The notes beneath the pieces are model-generated. The model made no database searches. It saw only the letters and a list, made by a program, of their open reading frames with translations, and was not told where the DNA came from. Position numbers and translations under genes: made by a program. Positions 1 through 7,903 of a DNA stretch of 64,000 bases are shown here, piece by piece (position 1 is the stretch's first letter; each line of letters opens with the position of its first letter). The DNA is from Bacillota bacterium. GTDB taxonomy: Bacteria; Bacillota; Clostridia; Saccharofermentanales; Saccharofermentanaceae. The stretch is from contig JAEWUD010000022.1 of NCBI GenBank assembly GCA_023397475.1, forward strand, positions 62,001 through 126,000, read 5' to 3'.

Positions 1-1253
1 AAATCGTAGATGCGTGCCTTCCGATGACAAGTGCTTTCGGAGAAATAAACGTCGACGGATTTGTCGGGCGGCCGGAGATCGCCAGAAACAGCCGGTCGGA
101 ACAGACGATTTTCGTCAATGATCGATTGGTGAGATCCAAAGTTATCACTTCGGCGATTGATGAGGCGTACAGAACCATGCTGATGAAAGGAAAGTATCCC
201 TTTATCATCCTGTCGATCTTTGTGCCCTCTCATCTTATTGATGTAAATGTTCATCCGCAAAAATCCGAAGTTCGTTTCTGGAATGACGGGGAAGTTTTTC
301 GCGCAGTATTTCACTCGATACAGAACACCTTGCTGTCGTCGACGCATGTCGCTGAACCGGAAGTCATGAAGGCATTTACGCCTGTTGATCTACTGGAGAA
401 AAAGGGAGGGGCCGAACGATCAGAGGCTAACATCGCGCTCCCCTCGACAGACTCCACAGACAATTCGTTACCAGATCGGCCGTCGTATGTTCCGCAACCG
501 GCGGTAACTCTTTCCGAGAAACCTTCCATTGCCTATCCGGTTCAGACGAATCTTTCTTTGACCATTACGAAGATGGGAACAGACCCTGTTCATAAGAAAG
601 CTGAGTCATCTTATGAACGTGACGAGGACGATGCCTATCGCACGAGATTCGGTTTCAGTGTTACGGATTTAGCGGAGTCTCGCGTCATCGGAACTTTGTT
701 CTCAACCTATATTCTTCTGGAACACAAGGATCAACTCATTCTCATCGATCAGCACGCGGCGCACGAGAAGATTCTTTTCGAGGAATTGACGCGAAAAATG
801 GCGCGGGAAGATCAGAAATTACCTGTACAAACATTGCTGTTGCCGGAAATCATTCGCCTCTCTTCCTCGGAAGTTGTCATTCTGGAAGCTCACTCGGAGG
901 AATTCGAGCGACTCGGCTTTGCCTTTGAATGGCTCGGGAATAAAGAGATCATCCTTCGTGAAGTGCCCGGAATATCCGTTAAGTATTCGCCACAGAATGC
1001 ATTTCGAGCAATCCTGGATACGCTTGCCGGAGAGAAGCGACACGACACGGACAAAGATCTGGTCCGGGTTCTCGCAACCGCCGCCTGCAAAGCCGCGGTT
1101 AAAGGGCACGATCATCTGGATGATATCGAGATCAAAGCCCTGATGGATCAACTTGTTCTTTTGCAGAATCCGTATCATTGTCCGCATGGACGTCCGATTA
1201 TGATTCGAATGACCAGAAAGGATCTGGAGAAGGAATTTAAACGTATCATATGA
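1..1253 (+). CDS. mutL: DNA mismatch repair protein MutL, C-terminal part (5' end outside window)
   Basis: The reading frame is open from base 3, so the gene starts before the window. The visible part holds the end of the GHKL ATPase/transducer region (IFVNDRLVRSK, then IDVNVHPQKSEVRF), a variable Ser/Pro/Glu-rich linker, and the C-terminal dimerisation domain. The endonuclease motif DQHAAHEKILFEE, the ACKAAVKGHDHL block and CPHGRP are all present, so this is the nicking type of MutL found in bacteria without MutH. The stop overlaps the miaA start by 4 bases (ATGA). mutL-miaA-hfq is a widely conserved order. Confidence 0.97.
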   Translation, partial: IVDACLPMTSAFGEINVDGFVGRPEIARNSRSEQTIFVNDRLVRSKVITSAIDEAYRTMLMKGKYPFIILSIFVPSHLIDVNVHPQKSEVRFWNDGEVFRAVFHSIQNTLLSSTHVAEPEVMKAFTPVDLLEKKGGAERSEANIALPSTDSTDNSLPDRPSYVPQPAVTLSEKPSIAYPVQTNLSLTITKMGTDPVHKKAESSYERDEDDAYRTRFGFSVTDLAESRVIGTLFSTYILLEHKDQLILIDQHAAHEKILFEELTRKMAREDQKLPVQTLLLPEIIRLSSSEVVILEAHSEEFERLGFAFEWLGNKEIILREVPGISVKYSPQNAFRAILDTLAGEKRHDTDKDLVRVLATAACKAAVKGHDHLDDIEIKALMDQLVLLQNPYHCPHGRPIMIRMTRKDLEKEFKRII

Positions 1254-2185
1254 TCAATATTGCGAATTGGGTCGCGCCCTATCGAAAAATTCCGATCATT
1301 TGCGGACCGACGGCCAGCGGCAAGAGTTCTCTGGCTTTACGTGTCTGCCGCGAGATCTCCGGCGAACTGATGTCGATGGACTCGATGCAGGTTTACCGCG
1401 GGATGGATATCGGAACGGCCAAAGCTTCAACAGAAGAGCAGGCACAGGTTCCTCATCACCTGCTGGACTTGGTAGAACCGACAACCGACTACTCTCCCGT
1501 TCAATATCTCACGTCAGCTTATCATGCGATCGACATCGTTCTGCAGACGGGCAAGCTTCCGGTATTCTGCGGGGGAACCGGTCAATACGCTTCCGCATTA
1601 TCATTGGGTATCGAGTATGTTCCGGTGGAGATTGATCCCTTCATTCGCGAAAAGCTACGGATCGAGATACAGGACAAGGGTCCGGAAGCCTTGTACGAGG
1701 AGCTGCGCCGAGTCGATCCTCAGTCAGCGGAGAGAATTCACCCGAATAATGCGAAGCGCCTCTTGCGCGCGATGGAAATATATCGACAGACCGGACGAAC
1801 CAAAACCGAATTCGATGCGGAATCGACGAAGTCCGGCCCGAGGTATCCTTTTTCCGTGTTTGTGATCGAAAGGCCGCGAGAGGAACTGTACAGACGCATC
1901 GACCAGCGCGTTGATCAAATGATCGCAGACGGGCTCGTCGAGGAAGCGAGGAAACTGTACCGGGACTATTCCCATCTATCCTCAACTTCCAAACAGGCCA
2001 TCGGATATAAAGAGTTATTCCAGTACCTCGCTCAAGAGATTTCGCTCGATGAGGCGGTTGATCTTATCAAGAAGAACACGCGCAATTACGCGAAACGTCA
2101 GATGACCTGGTTCTCACATATGAAGGATGTGACGGTAATCTCTGCGAACGATATAGAGAGAATCCTGCATGTCATTTGTGAGTGA
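1250..2185 (+). CDS. miaA: tRNA dimethylallyltransferase MiaA
   Basis: 311 aa, the normal family length. MiaA transfers a dimethylallyl group from DMAPP to A37 of tRNAs that read UNN codons. The P-loop GPTASGKSS is near the N terminus, followed by DSMQVYRGMDIGTAK, which binds substrate and catalyses. The C-terminal KRQMTWF segment is also typical. The start overlaps the mutL stop by 4 bases, so translation is probably coupled. The DMAPP it uses would come from the MEP pathway, whose first enzyme (dxs) is at 40.6-42.5 kb. Confidence 0.97.
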   Translation: MINIANWVAPYRKIPIICGPTASGKSSLALRVCREISGELMSMDSMQVYRGMDIGTAKASTEEQAQVPHHLLDLVEPTTDYSPVQYLTSAYHAIDIVLQTGKLPVFCGGTGQYASALSLGIEYVPVEIDPFIREKLRIEIQDKGPEALYEELRRVDPQSAERIHPNNAKRLLRAMEIYRQTGRTKTEFDAESTKSGPRYPFSVFVIERPREELYRRIDQRVDQMIADGLVEEARKLYRDYSHLSSTSKQAIGYKELFQYLAQEISLDEAVDLIKKNTRNYAKRQMTWFSHMKDVTVISANDIERILHVICE

Positions 2186-2229
2186 CTGAAAAAAATTTAT
2201 AAAATTCGTATATATCATATAGTTATTAC

Positions 2230-2259
2230 TTGGTAAATCATGTAATCTTCAGATATTCT
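2230..2259 (+). promoter_or_regulatory. Possible hfq promoter
   Basis: TTGGTA at 2230-2235 and TATTCT at 2254-2259 are 18 bases apart in the AT-rich gap between miaA and hfq. Both hexamers are imperfect, so hfq may instead be read mainly from upstream. Confidence 0.35.
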
Positions 2260-2277
2260 ACATGAAATGAGGATAAA

Positions 2278-2688
2278 ATGATGTACCATCAACCGGCGAT
2301 GAAAAGAGTCCCGACATTATTTGAAACAGGGGAGAGACGCCCGGGAATTTCTCGTGACCCGATGGTTCCCGAAGCGAAAGGTGCATTCAAGAGCGCCAAT
2401 CTGCAGGAGATCTTCCTGAACAACTGTCGTAAGAATGAGAACCGAATACGTGTTGAGTTACTGCGAGGTGAGTCAAGAACCGGCAGAATTGTCGGCTTCG
2501 ACAGCCAGTCTGTCATACTCGCCGATGAATTATCCCAGTATCTGATTTATAAGAGTGCAATCTCCTGTGTGATTCCGGAAGAACCTGTGCAGTATATCTT
2601 CAACGAGATCCACCGGAGAGATGAGATCTATGACACATATGGGAATGATTTACACATGCGATCGGAAAAGCCCCGCAACGATGCCTAG
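2278..2688 (+). CDS. hfq: Divergent Hfq-like RNA chaperone with N-terminal extension
   Basis: 136 aa against about 70-80 for a Gram-positive Hfq. The Sm core starts near residue 41 (LQEIFLNN) and ends with the second Sm motif IYKSAISCVIP. About 40 residues precede it and about 30 follow. TGAGGAT five bases before ATG 2278 supports the extended start. Aligned by eye to E. coli and B. subtilis Hfq, Gln8, Asp40, Tyr55 and Lys56 are kept, but Phe42 is Gln, His57 is Ser and the residue-25 aromatic is Glu. Position after mutL-miaA supports orthology. The 3' end overlaps convergent lexA by 39 bases. RNA-binding mode may be altered (inference). Confidence 0.85.
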   Translation: MMYHQPAMKRVPTLFETGERRPGISRDPMVPEAKGAFKSANLQEIFLNNCRKNENRIRVELLRGESRTGRIVGFDSQSVILADELSQYLIYKSAISCVIPEEPVQYIFNEIHRRDEIYDTYGNDLHMRSEKPRNDA

Positions 2689-3294
2689 GATCTGGCAATC
2701 TTCACGGTCAAATGGGATGGGCGAATAGGCGGGATTCTCCGGCTGAAGGAACATGTGGCCGTCAATCGATCGCAGTGTCTTGACGGTCGCTTCTTCTCCG
2801 ACACGTGCGACAATAATCTGGCCGATCGCAGCGGCATTCTGCTTGCGAACGACAACATAATCACCATTAAGAATGTGCGCGTTGATCATGCTGTCACCAC
2901 GCACCTTAAGAACAAAATGATCCTCCGGAGTATACATATCGGAGGAGAAGGGGAGTGTTCGCTCAATATTCTCCACGGCAAGGATCGGTAATCCTGCGGT
3001 GATCGTTCCGACGACAGGCAAGTTCGTCACATTCTCATCGTTCAACTCGGGAACGATGATCGCACGCCGCTTGCCCGGAGAGTAGAGTATGCGACCCTGG
3101 TCTTGCAGACGCTTCAAATGGGAATGAATTGTAGAGGTGGACTTAACGCCGATACCGGTACAGATCTCGCGTACCGAAGGGGGGTAGCCTTCCTTGCGGA
3201 TGTGATCGACCAGGAATTCATAAACGAGCTCGATCGTCTGATCAAGATTGCTGCGGGTAAAACGCTTCTTCTGGTCCACAAGCATAACCTCCAT
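2650..3294 (-). CDS. lexA: SOS repressor LexA
   Basis: 214 aa with an N-terminal winged helix (SVREICTGIGVKSTSTIHSHL) and a C-terminal S24 autoprotease domain. The cleavage bond is Ala100-Gly101 (TITAG), with nucleophile Ser135 in GDSM and general base Lys172. It represses DNA damage genes until RecA-ssDNA triggers self-cleavage. The first ATG (3294) has no ribosome site of its own. GGAGG lies just inside the frame, 8 bases before GTG at 3279, so the real protein may be 209 aa. Two SOS boxes overlap its promoter, giving autoregulation. Its 3' end overlaps hfq. Confidence 0.96.
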   Translation of the reverse strand: MEVMLVDQKKRFTRSNLDQTIELVYEFLVDHIRKEGYPPSVREICTGIGVKSTSTIHSHLKRLQDQGRILYSPGKRRAIIVPELNDENVTNLPVVGTITAGLPILAVENIERTLPFSSDMYTPEDHFVLKVRGDSMINAHILNGDYVVVRKQNAAAIGQIIVARVGEEATVKTLRSIDGHMFLQPENPAYSPIPFDREDCQILGIVAGLFRSHV

Positions 3295-3315
3295 CGATAA
3301 AATCTTCTGTAAACT

Positions 3316-3344
3316 ATCCTAACATTTGTTCTGTTTTGTGTCAA
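3316..3344 (-). promoter_or_regulatory. lexA promoter
   Basis: On the minus strand TTGACA (3339-3344) is followed after 17 bases by TAGGAT (3316-3321), a near-consensus sigma-A promoter ending about 20 bases before the lexA start. Confidence 0.85.
3319..3332. promoter_or_regulatory. SOS box 1 (LexA operator)
   Basis: ctaacatttgttct matches the Gram-positive SOS consensus CGAAC-N4-GTTCG at 8 of 10 fixed bases and covers the lexA -10 region. Confidence 0.75.
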
Positions 3345-3355
3345 ACGATTGTTCG
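3342..3355. promoter_or_regulatory. SOS box 2 (LexA operator)
   Basis: caaacgattgttcg matches CGAAC-N4-GTTCG at 9 of 10 fixed bases and overlaps the lexA -35. It lies 23 bases (start to start) from box 1, so two dimers could bind nearly in phase. Confidence 0.85.
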
Positions 3356-3393
3356 TTTATGCGAGATTTGATCTGATCTTGCAGCCATTGTGA

Positions 3394-3399
3394 TATAAT
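3394..3399 (+). promoter_or_regulatory. Extended -10 promoter of the gene divergent from lexA
   Basis: TGATATAAT (TGn at 3391-3393, TATAAT at 3394-3399) is an extended -10 without an obvious -35. SOS box 2 ends 38 bases upstream, so direct LexA control of this promoter is possible but not obvious. Confidence 0.6.
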
Positions 3400-3427
3400 C
3401 ACAGTAGTCAAAACAGCGGAGGATCAT

Positions 3428-3973
3428 ATGGATACCGGACCAGACGATCAGAGACAAGAAGTCTTTACGGATTCGACCGAACGTCATCGTGCGCCTGTTA
3501 TGGTTTTCTTTTCTGAACTTGCAGGTTCAATTCTTCGTACAACCAAACGGTTTTTCAAGAATCTGATTCCGTCAATTCGAAATAAATATCGGAGATGGCG
3601 TAATGAGAGGAATCGGTTGCCGAAGCGAACCACAAGAAGCAAAGCATATCTTCTGGTGGGTTACACGACAAAGGAACATATCGATAAGCGTTATCGTGCG
3701 ATGAAGCTCCAGAATATCATTCGCGTCGTTTTGTTGATAAGTATTTTGGTTCTGACCATTTATGTTCTTCAGAAATGGCTGAATCCTTTCGGGAATACCG
3801 ACGAGTTGAAACAAATTATCGGCATTGAAGGCATTGATGAATTGACGGAAGAAGACCCGTTTTCTAAGAATGCGAATTCGGAGAACATTCTGATCAAAGA
3901 CAATAGTGTTCAGGTGACGGTGCCTTCCTCATCAGGTGAATCAAGCAGTGAGATATTGCCGACGGCAAGTTAA
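3428..3973 (+). CDS. Single-pass membrane protein of unknown function, divergent from lexA
   Basis: 181 aa, not recognised. The N-terminal ~90 residues are strongly basic (RNKYRRWRNERNR) and probably cytoplasmic. One membrane helix spans about residues 95-116, followed by an acidic, Ser/Thr-rich tail that is probably outside. GGAGG five bases before the ATG gives a strong start. In Bacillus the gene divergent from lexA is the SOS-induced division inhibitor yneA, which has a LysM domain. No LysM is visible here, so only the position is shared. A hairpin with a T-run follows the stop. Confidence 0.75.
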   Translation: MDTGPDDQRQEVFTDSTERHRAPVMVFFSELAGSILRTTKRFFKNLIPSIRNKYRRWRNERNRLPKRTTRSKAYLLVGYTTKEHIDKRYRAMKLQNIIRVVLLISILVLTIYVLQKWLNPFGNTDELKQIIGIEGIDELTEEDPFSKNANSENILIKDNSVQVTVPSSSGESSSEILPTAS

Positions 3974-3978
3974 GAGAA

Positions 3979-4001
3979 GAGCCTCCTTTGGAGGTTCTTT
4001 T
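3979..4001 (+). terminator. Terminator after the 3428-3973 gene
   Basis: AGCCTCC-TTT-GGAGGTT followed by CTTTT, starting a few bases after the stop codon. Confidence 0.65.
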
Positions 4002-4061
4002 CCACAAAATTGAATTAAACAAAATGAATGTTTTGCGCAATAAAGAGGAGGTGAAATTACA

Positions 4062-4096
4062 AAAAAAGGCCTGCCGGTTATGCCGACAGGCCTTTT
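4062..4096. terminator. Bidirectional terminator between convergent genes
   Basis: A ten-base perfect stem AAAAGGCCTG/CAGGCCTTTT encloses a smaller CGG/CCG stem, and gives A-runs and T-runs on both strands. It would end leuA transcription, 140 bases after the leuA stop, as well as read-through from the left. The rest of 4002-4238 shows no gene. A 9-base inverted repeat (4163-4171 and 4222-4230) with a 50-base loop is of uncertain meaning. Confidence 0.85.
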
Positions 4097-4238
4097 CGCA
4101 TTCACGTAGGATACAAACCCGGTATCTTGCAATCAGCGTTCTTATGTGACCGCGCATGAGCCACTGGAAATGTTTCCGGCGATGATTGGATCATTTCATT
4201 CGTTTCTATTCAACACGATGAATTTCCAGTATCCATAC

Positions 4239-5909
4239 TTACACGTTTATCATGCGATTAACTGCGCTTACAACAGCACGCAACGAAGATTTCGAGACAG
4301 AACTTGAGATTCCTGCACCGAGGATTTTTCTCTGACCGTCGGTCTCAATTTCTACATATGTGATAGCCGCCGAATCGGAACCGCTTTGCATGGCGTGCTC
4401 GTGGTATGTTGTAATGGTTATCGGCTTTCCGATCTCCTTGGTTAACGCATGACAGAACGCGTCAAGTAAACCATTTCCTTCGCCGTTTACCGTAACGAAG
4501 TCATTACCGACAGCCAGCTTAGCACTCATCAAGACGCGATTCTCATCATTGGACTCCTCGCGATATGTGATCAATTCATAAGGAAATTTGATATTGACAT
4601 ATTTATCATCGAACAATTTGAAGATTTCGGAAGGGAGGAGCTCCGCTTGTTTTTCGTCCGAAACCACGGTGCAGACGGCTCCGAAATCCTTCTGGAAACT
4701 TTTCGGAAGGAAGAGGCCGAAATTGGTCTCGAGGATATAGGCGACTCCTCCCTTGCCGGACTGGCTGTTGATTCGGATGATCGGGTCGTAGCTTCTGCCG
4801 ACGTCCTTGGGATCGATCGGAAGATACGGAACCTCCCAGTGATCCGGATGCTGTTTCATCTTGACAAGACCCTTCTTGATCGCGTCCTGATGAGAGCCCG
4901 AGAACGCCGTAAATACAAGGCGTCCTGCCCAGGGATGTCTCGGAGGGACCTTAAGTCCGGTACACTCCTCGTAGACGGCGACGATCTGATTGATATCCGA
5001 GAAATCGAGCTCCGGATCGATGCCGTGCATGAAGAGATTCATTCCGATCGTGAGAAGATCGGCATTTCCGGTCCTCTCCCCGTTCCCGAAAAGCGTTCCC
5101 TCCACCCTGTCCGCTCCGGCGAGAATACCGAGCTCGGAAGCGGCAACCGCTGTTCCGCGGTCATTGTGGGTGTGGATGGAAACAATCGTCTCCTCCCTCC
5201 ATCTGGTGTTCTTACAATAGTATTCAACCTGATCCGCGAAAACATTCGGAGAAGCCAGTTCAACCGTGTTCGGAAGATTGATAATCGCTCTTTTGTCCTT
5301 CGTCGGCTGCCATACATCGAGTACCGCATCGCAGATCTCGACCGCAAAATCCGACTCCGTTCCCGAGAAACTCTCCGGAGAATACTCGAAAAACCACTCG
5401 GTCCGGCTGTCGTCTTTCTCGACCTGTTCGCGTACCATTTTCGCGCCGGCGACCGCAAGATCAATACACTCTTTACGGCCGAAACCAAAGACGACATCTC
5501 GCTGCAATGTCGAGGTTGAATTATATAGATGTACGACGGCCTTGGGTGCTCCGCGCAATGCTTCGATGGTTCTCGCAATAATATGCTCTCTGGACTGTGT
5601 GAGAACCTGAATCGCAACATCCTCGGGAATGAGATTGTTATCGATCAGATAACGTGTGAACTCGAACTCCGTGTCGGAAGCCGCCGGGAAGCCGATCTCA
5701 ATCGTCTTGAATCCAATGTCGACAAGAAACTGAAAGAATTGTAGCTTCTGGGAGAGGTTCATCGGAACCTCAAGAGCCTGGTTTCCGTCGCGCAAATCAA
5801 CACTGCACCAGATCGGGGCTTTCTCAAGACGCTTGTTCGGCCACTCGCGGTTCTGAATCGGAATATCCGGAAATGCTCTGTATCTGTCATACTTCATCTT
5901 CATATTCAT
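4239..5909 (-). CDS. leuA: 2-isopropylmalate synthase LeuA (long form)
   Basis: 556 aa. The enzyme condenses acetyl-CoA with 2-oxoisovalerate in the first committed step of leucine synthesis. The N-terminal TIM barrel has CSVDLRDGNQAL (metal-binding Asp and catalytic Arg), HLYNSTS, and SIHTHNDRGTAVA (metal His pair). The C-terminal ~130 residues form the LeuA allosteric domain where leucine binds. Length and N terminus match the long fungal/actinobacterial-type branch rather than the ~510-aa E. coli type. AGGAG seven bases before ATG 5909 fixes the start. It stands alone behind a T-box leader. No leuBCD genes are in the window. Confidence 0.95.
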   Translation of the reverse strand: MNMKMKYDRYRAFPDIPIQNREWPNKRLEKAPIWCSVDLRDGNQALEVPMNLSQKLQFFQFLVDIGFKTIEIGFPAASDTEFEFTRYLIDNNLIPEDVAIQVLTQSREHIIARTIEALRGAPKAVVHLYNSTSTLQRDVVFGFGRKECIDLAVAGAKMVREQVEKDDSRTEWFFEYSPESFSGTESDFAVEICDAVLDVWQPTKDKRAIINLPNTVELASPNVFADQVEYYCKNTRWREETIVSIHTHNDRGTAVAASELGILAGADRVEGTLFGNGERTGNADLLTIGMNLFMHGIDPELDFSDINQIVAVYEECTGLKVPPRHPWAGRLVFTAFSGSHQDAIKKGLVKMKQHPDHWEVPYLPIDPKDVGRSYDPIIRINSQSGKGGVAYILETNFGLFLPKSFQKDFGAVCTVVSDEKQAELLPSEIFKLFDDKYVNIKFPYELITYREESNDENRVLMSAKLAVGNDFVTVNGEGNGLLDAFCHALTKEIGKPITITTYHEHAMQSGSDSAAITYVEIETDGQRKILGAGISSSVSKSSLRAVVSAVNRMINV

Positions 5910-5978
5910 GTTTTTTCTCCTTTGAAAACTTTCGTTTGTTCCCGGCGTATCTCATCACACATTTCGCTCTCAGAGCAT

Positions 5979-6017
5979 AAAAAAACCTCCCGTCTCTGCG
6001 TTCTAGAGACGAAAGGT
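5979..6017 (-). terminator. T-box-controlled terminator
   Basis: A 13-bp stem (6005-6017 pairing with 5985-5997, three G-U pairs) with a 7-base loop is followed by seven T on the minus strand. The T-box bases immediately upstream compete for this helix. Confidence 0.9.
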
Positions 6018-6325
6018 AAACTTCCGCGGTACCACTCTGATTCATCTGCCATGCAGATGCCCCTTATCGGATACGGGGAAATGAATCCCGATACCCTGCC
6101 GCTGTAACGGTCGGCGATCCGACTCCATCTACTACGCATCCGTTCGCCGGATACCGTTCAATAAGCGCACTCCGAGGCCAGTTCTGAAGGACCAAACGAT
6201 CTGCCTCGCACCGAACGGCAGCTCTCTGTATCGTTGCTTCCTACGTAATATTCCTCTTCATCGTGTTTGGTGACCTGATTCAATTGAAAAGTTGCAGGAA
6301 TCATTCCATTACAGAAATAATTCGT
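5979..6325 (-). ncRNA. T-box leader (leucine-type) of leuA
   Basis: The T-box AGAGTGGTACCGCGG is at 6024-6038 on the minus strand. It is preceded by a 7-bp hairpin (CATCTGC/GCAGATG) and followed by an intrinsic terminator. The Stem I region carries the usual GAAGAGGA, CAGAGAGCTG and GGTGCGAGG elements. The codon just before GGAGTGC is CUC (template 6174-6176), a leucine specifier. Uncharged tRNA-Leu(GAG) would therefore stabilise the antiterminator and switch leuA on. The 5' end is placed about 7 bases after the predicted -10. Confidence 0.92.
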
Positions 6326-6331
6326 ACGTTA

Positions 6332-6361
6332 AAAATAGCACATCGAAAAGCGAAGCGTCAA
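6332..6361 (-). promoter_or_regulatory. Promoter of the leuA T-box transcript
   Basis: TTGACG (6356-6361) and TATTTT (6332-6337) on the minus strand are 18 bases apart, with TG at the extended -10 position. Confidence 0.6.
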
Positions 6362-6419
6362 GCGGAAATGCTGAAGAATTATTTCGTAAAACAGACCATT
6401 ACATTTGATGCGCGACATA

Positions 6420-7859
6420 TCATACAAGATCCGAGACAAGTTTCTTGAAGAGATTGCCCCGCTCTTCAAAGTGGCGGAAGCGATCATAACTGGTTCCGAC
6501 CGGAGATAAGATGACAATTTCTCCTTCGTGAGCCATGCCTCTTGCCCGCTCCAAAGCTTCCGGATAGGAATCCACGGTGATCACTTGATAGCTTCTTCCC
6601 TCCGACTCCTTCTGAAGAGATTCCTCAATCAGCGGTGCGTTCGCTCCGCAGAGAACGATTCGATCACAAACACGAAGAATCGCATCGCCGAGCCCGGTGT
6701 AATCACATTTCTTATCTGCTCCGCCGGCTATCAGAACACCCTTCTCACCGCGCGACTCCAGAGCCCGCATCGTATTGATGGTCCGGTTCGGGCTCGTGTC
6801 GATGGAACTGTTGTAGTACCGAACACCGTCAAGCATCCGGACCAGTTCGATCCGATGTTCAACTCCTCCGAAATTCTTCGCGACCGAGGCGATATGCTCC
6901 GGCCTCACGTATGGGATGACGGCCGCCGTTGCAGCGAGATAATTCTCTACATTATGCATGCCGGGTATAAGAATCTCATCGAGCCGTACGACTGAAGTTG
7001 CCGTCTGCCCATCAACATACGATATCGAACCGGCGAGAATTGTCGCCCGCTCGATTGCAGCCAAGGGTCTCGGCGTGATTTCCTTCTCTGGATTTTTCGC
7101 GAAAAATACGACGGTACCCCTGGATTTCTCCGCCATAGATCGGGTAATCTCATTCTCGGCATTGAGAACCAGTCGCCCCATAAAGGACTGATTGCGGAAG
7201 ATATTCATCTTTGAGGAGATATATTCGTCATAGTCGCGATGTACATCCAGATGGTTGGGCGTTACATTCGTAACCACAGCCACATCCGCGCTTCTTGCCA
7301 TGGTAATCAACTGAAAGGAGGACAATTCCAAAACGACCATATCCTCCGCCCGAATATCACTGATGCGGTCCAGTAGGGGGGTTCCGATATTGCCTCCGAT
7401 ATGTACACGATACCCTGCCTCGGCGAGAATCTTCGCGATCAGCGTCGTCGTTGTCGTCTTCCCATCACTTCCGGTCACGGCAAAGATCTTCGCCGGACAG
7501 AGCTCCATGAAGACCTCCATCTCCGAAGTCAGAACAGCGCCGCGAGCGACGGCGGCACGTAACTCGGGAACATCCGGACGCATCTTCGGCGTACGGAAAA
7601 TCAATTCAAAGTCGCCGGAGGGCAATTCGTTCAGATAATTCTCTCCGACAGACCAATGGATATGTATGCCGTCACGCTCGAAATCAGCCCTTGTTCTTGA
7701 CAAGACGGGATCATTCTCCGGCAGCGCGTCAAAAGCGGTAATATCGGCTCCCAGGGCGTGTATATAGCGAATCAACGGGCGGTTCGAGATGCCGACACCG
7801 AGGACAGCTACTCTTCTCCCCTGCATGAATGTATAGAATTCGTCAAGTTTGCGATCCAT
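6420..7859 (-). CDS. murD: UDP-N-acetylmuramoyl-L-alanine--D-glutamate ligase MurD
   Basis: 479 aa. It adds D-Glu to UDP-MurNAc-L-Ala in cytoplasmic peptidoglycan precursor synthesis. Visible are the Rossmann start VAVLGVGISN, the ATP loop GSDGKTTTTT, ELSSFQL, and NHLDVHRDYDEY of the central Mur ligase domain. The frame stays open upstream to 8108, but that stretch is antisense to the next gene. AGGAG six bases before ATG 7859 marks the start. Two blocks are unusual: TPKMRPDVPEL where classical MurD has SPG, and NSSIDTSPNRTI in place of NDSKATN. I recall similar changes in other clostridial MurD proteins. Confidence 0.93.
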   Translation of the reverse strand: MDRKLDEFYTFMQGRRVAVLGVGISNRPLIRYIHALGADITAFDALPENDPVLSRTRADFERDGIHIHWSVGENYLNELPSGDFELIFRTPKMRPDVPELRAAVARGAVLTSEMEVFMELCPAKIFAVTGSDGKTTTTTLIAKILAEAGYRVHIGGNIGTPLLDRISDIRAEDMVVLELSSFQLITMARSADVAVVTNVTPNHLDVHRDYDEYISSKMNIFRNQSFMGRLVLNAENEITRSMAEKSRGTVVFFAKNPEKEITPRPLAAIERATILAGSISYVDGQTATSVVRLDEILIPGMHNVENYLAATAAVIPYVRPEHIASVAKNFGGVEHRIELVRMLDGVRYYNSSIDTSPNRTINTMRALESRGEKGVLIAGGADKKCDYTGLGDAILRVCDRIVLCGANAPLIEESLQKESEGRSYQVITVDSYPEALERARGMAHEGEIVILSPVGTSYDRFRHFEERGNLFKKLVSDLV

Positions 7860-7903
7860 AGTCATCTCCTGTGCAGAAAAATGTGGCGAAGATATTGTAT
7901 CAC

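Noticed and set aside
4163..4230. 9-base inverted repeat ACTGGAAAT/ATTTCCAGT downstream of leuA
   Set aside because: The loop is 50 bases long with no supporting stem inside. Chance is a fair explanation.
4647..5519. A 290-codon open frame on the + strand
   Set aside because: Antisense of leuA, whose protein motifs are complete.
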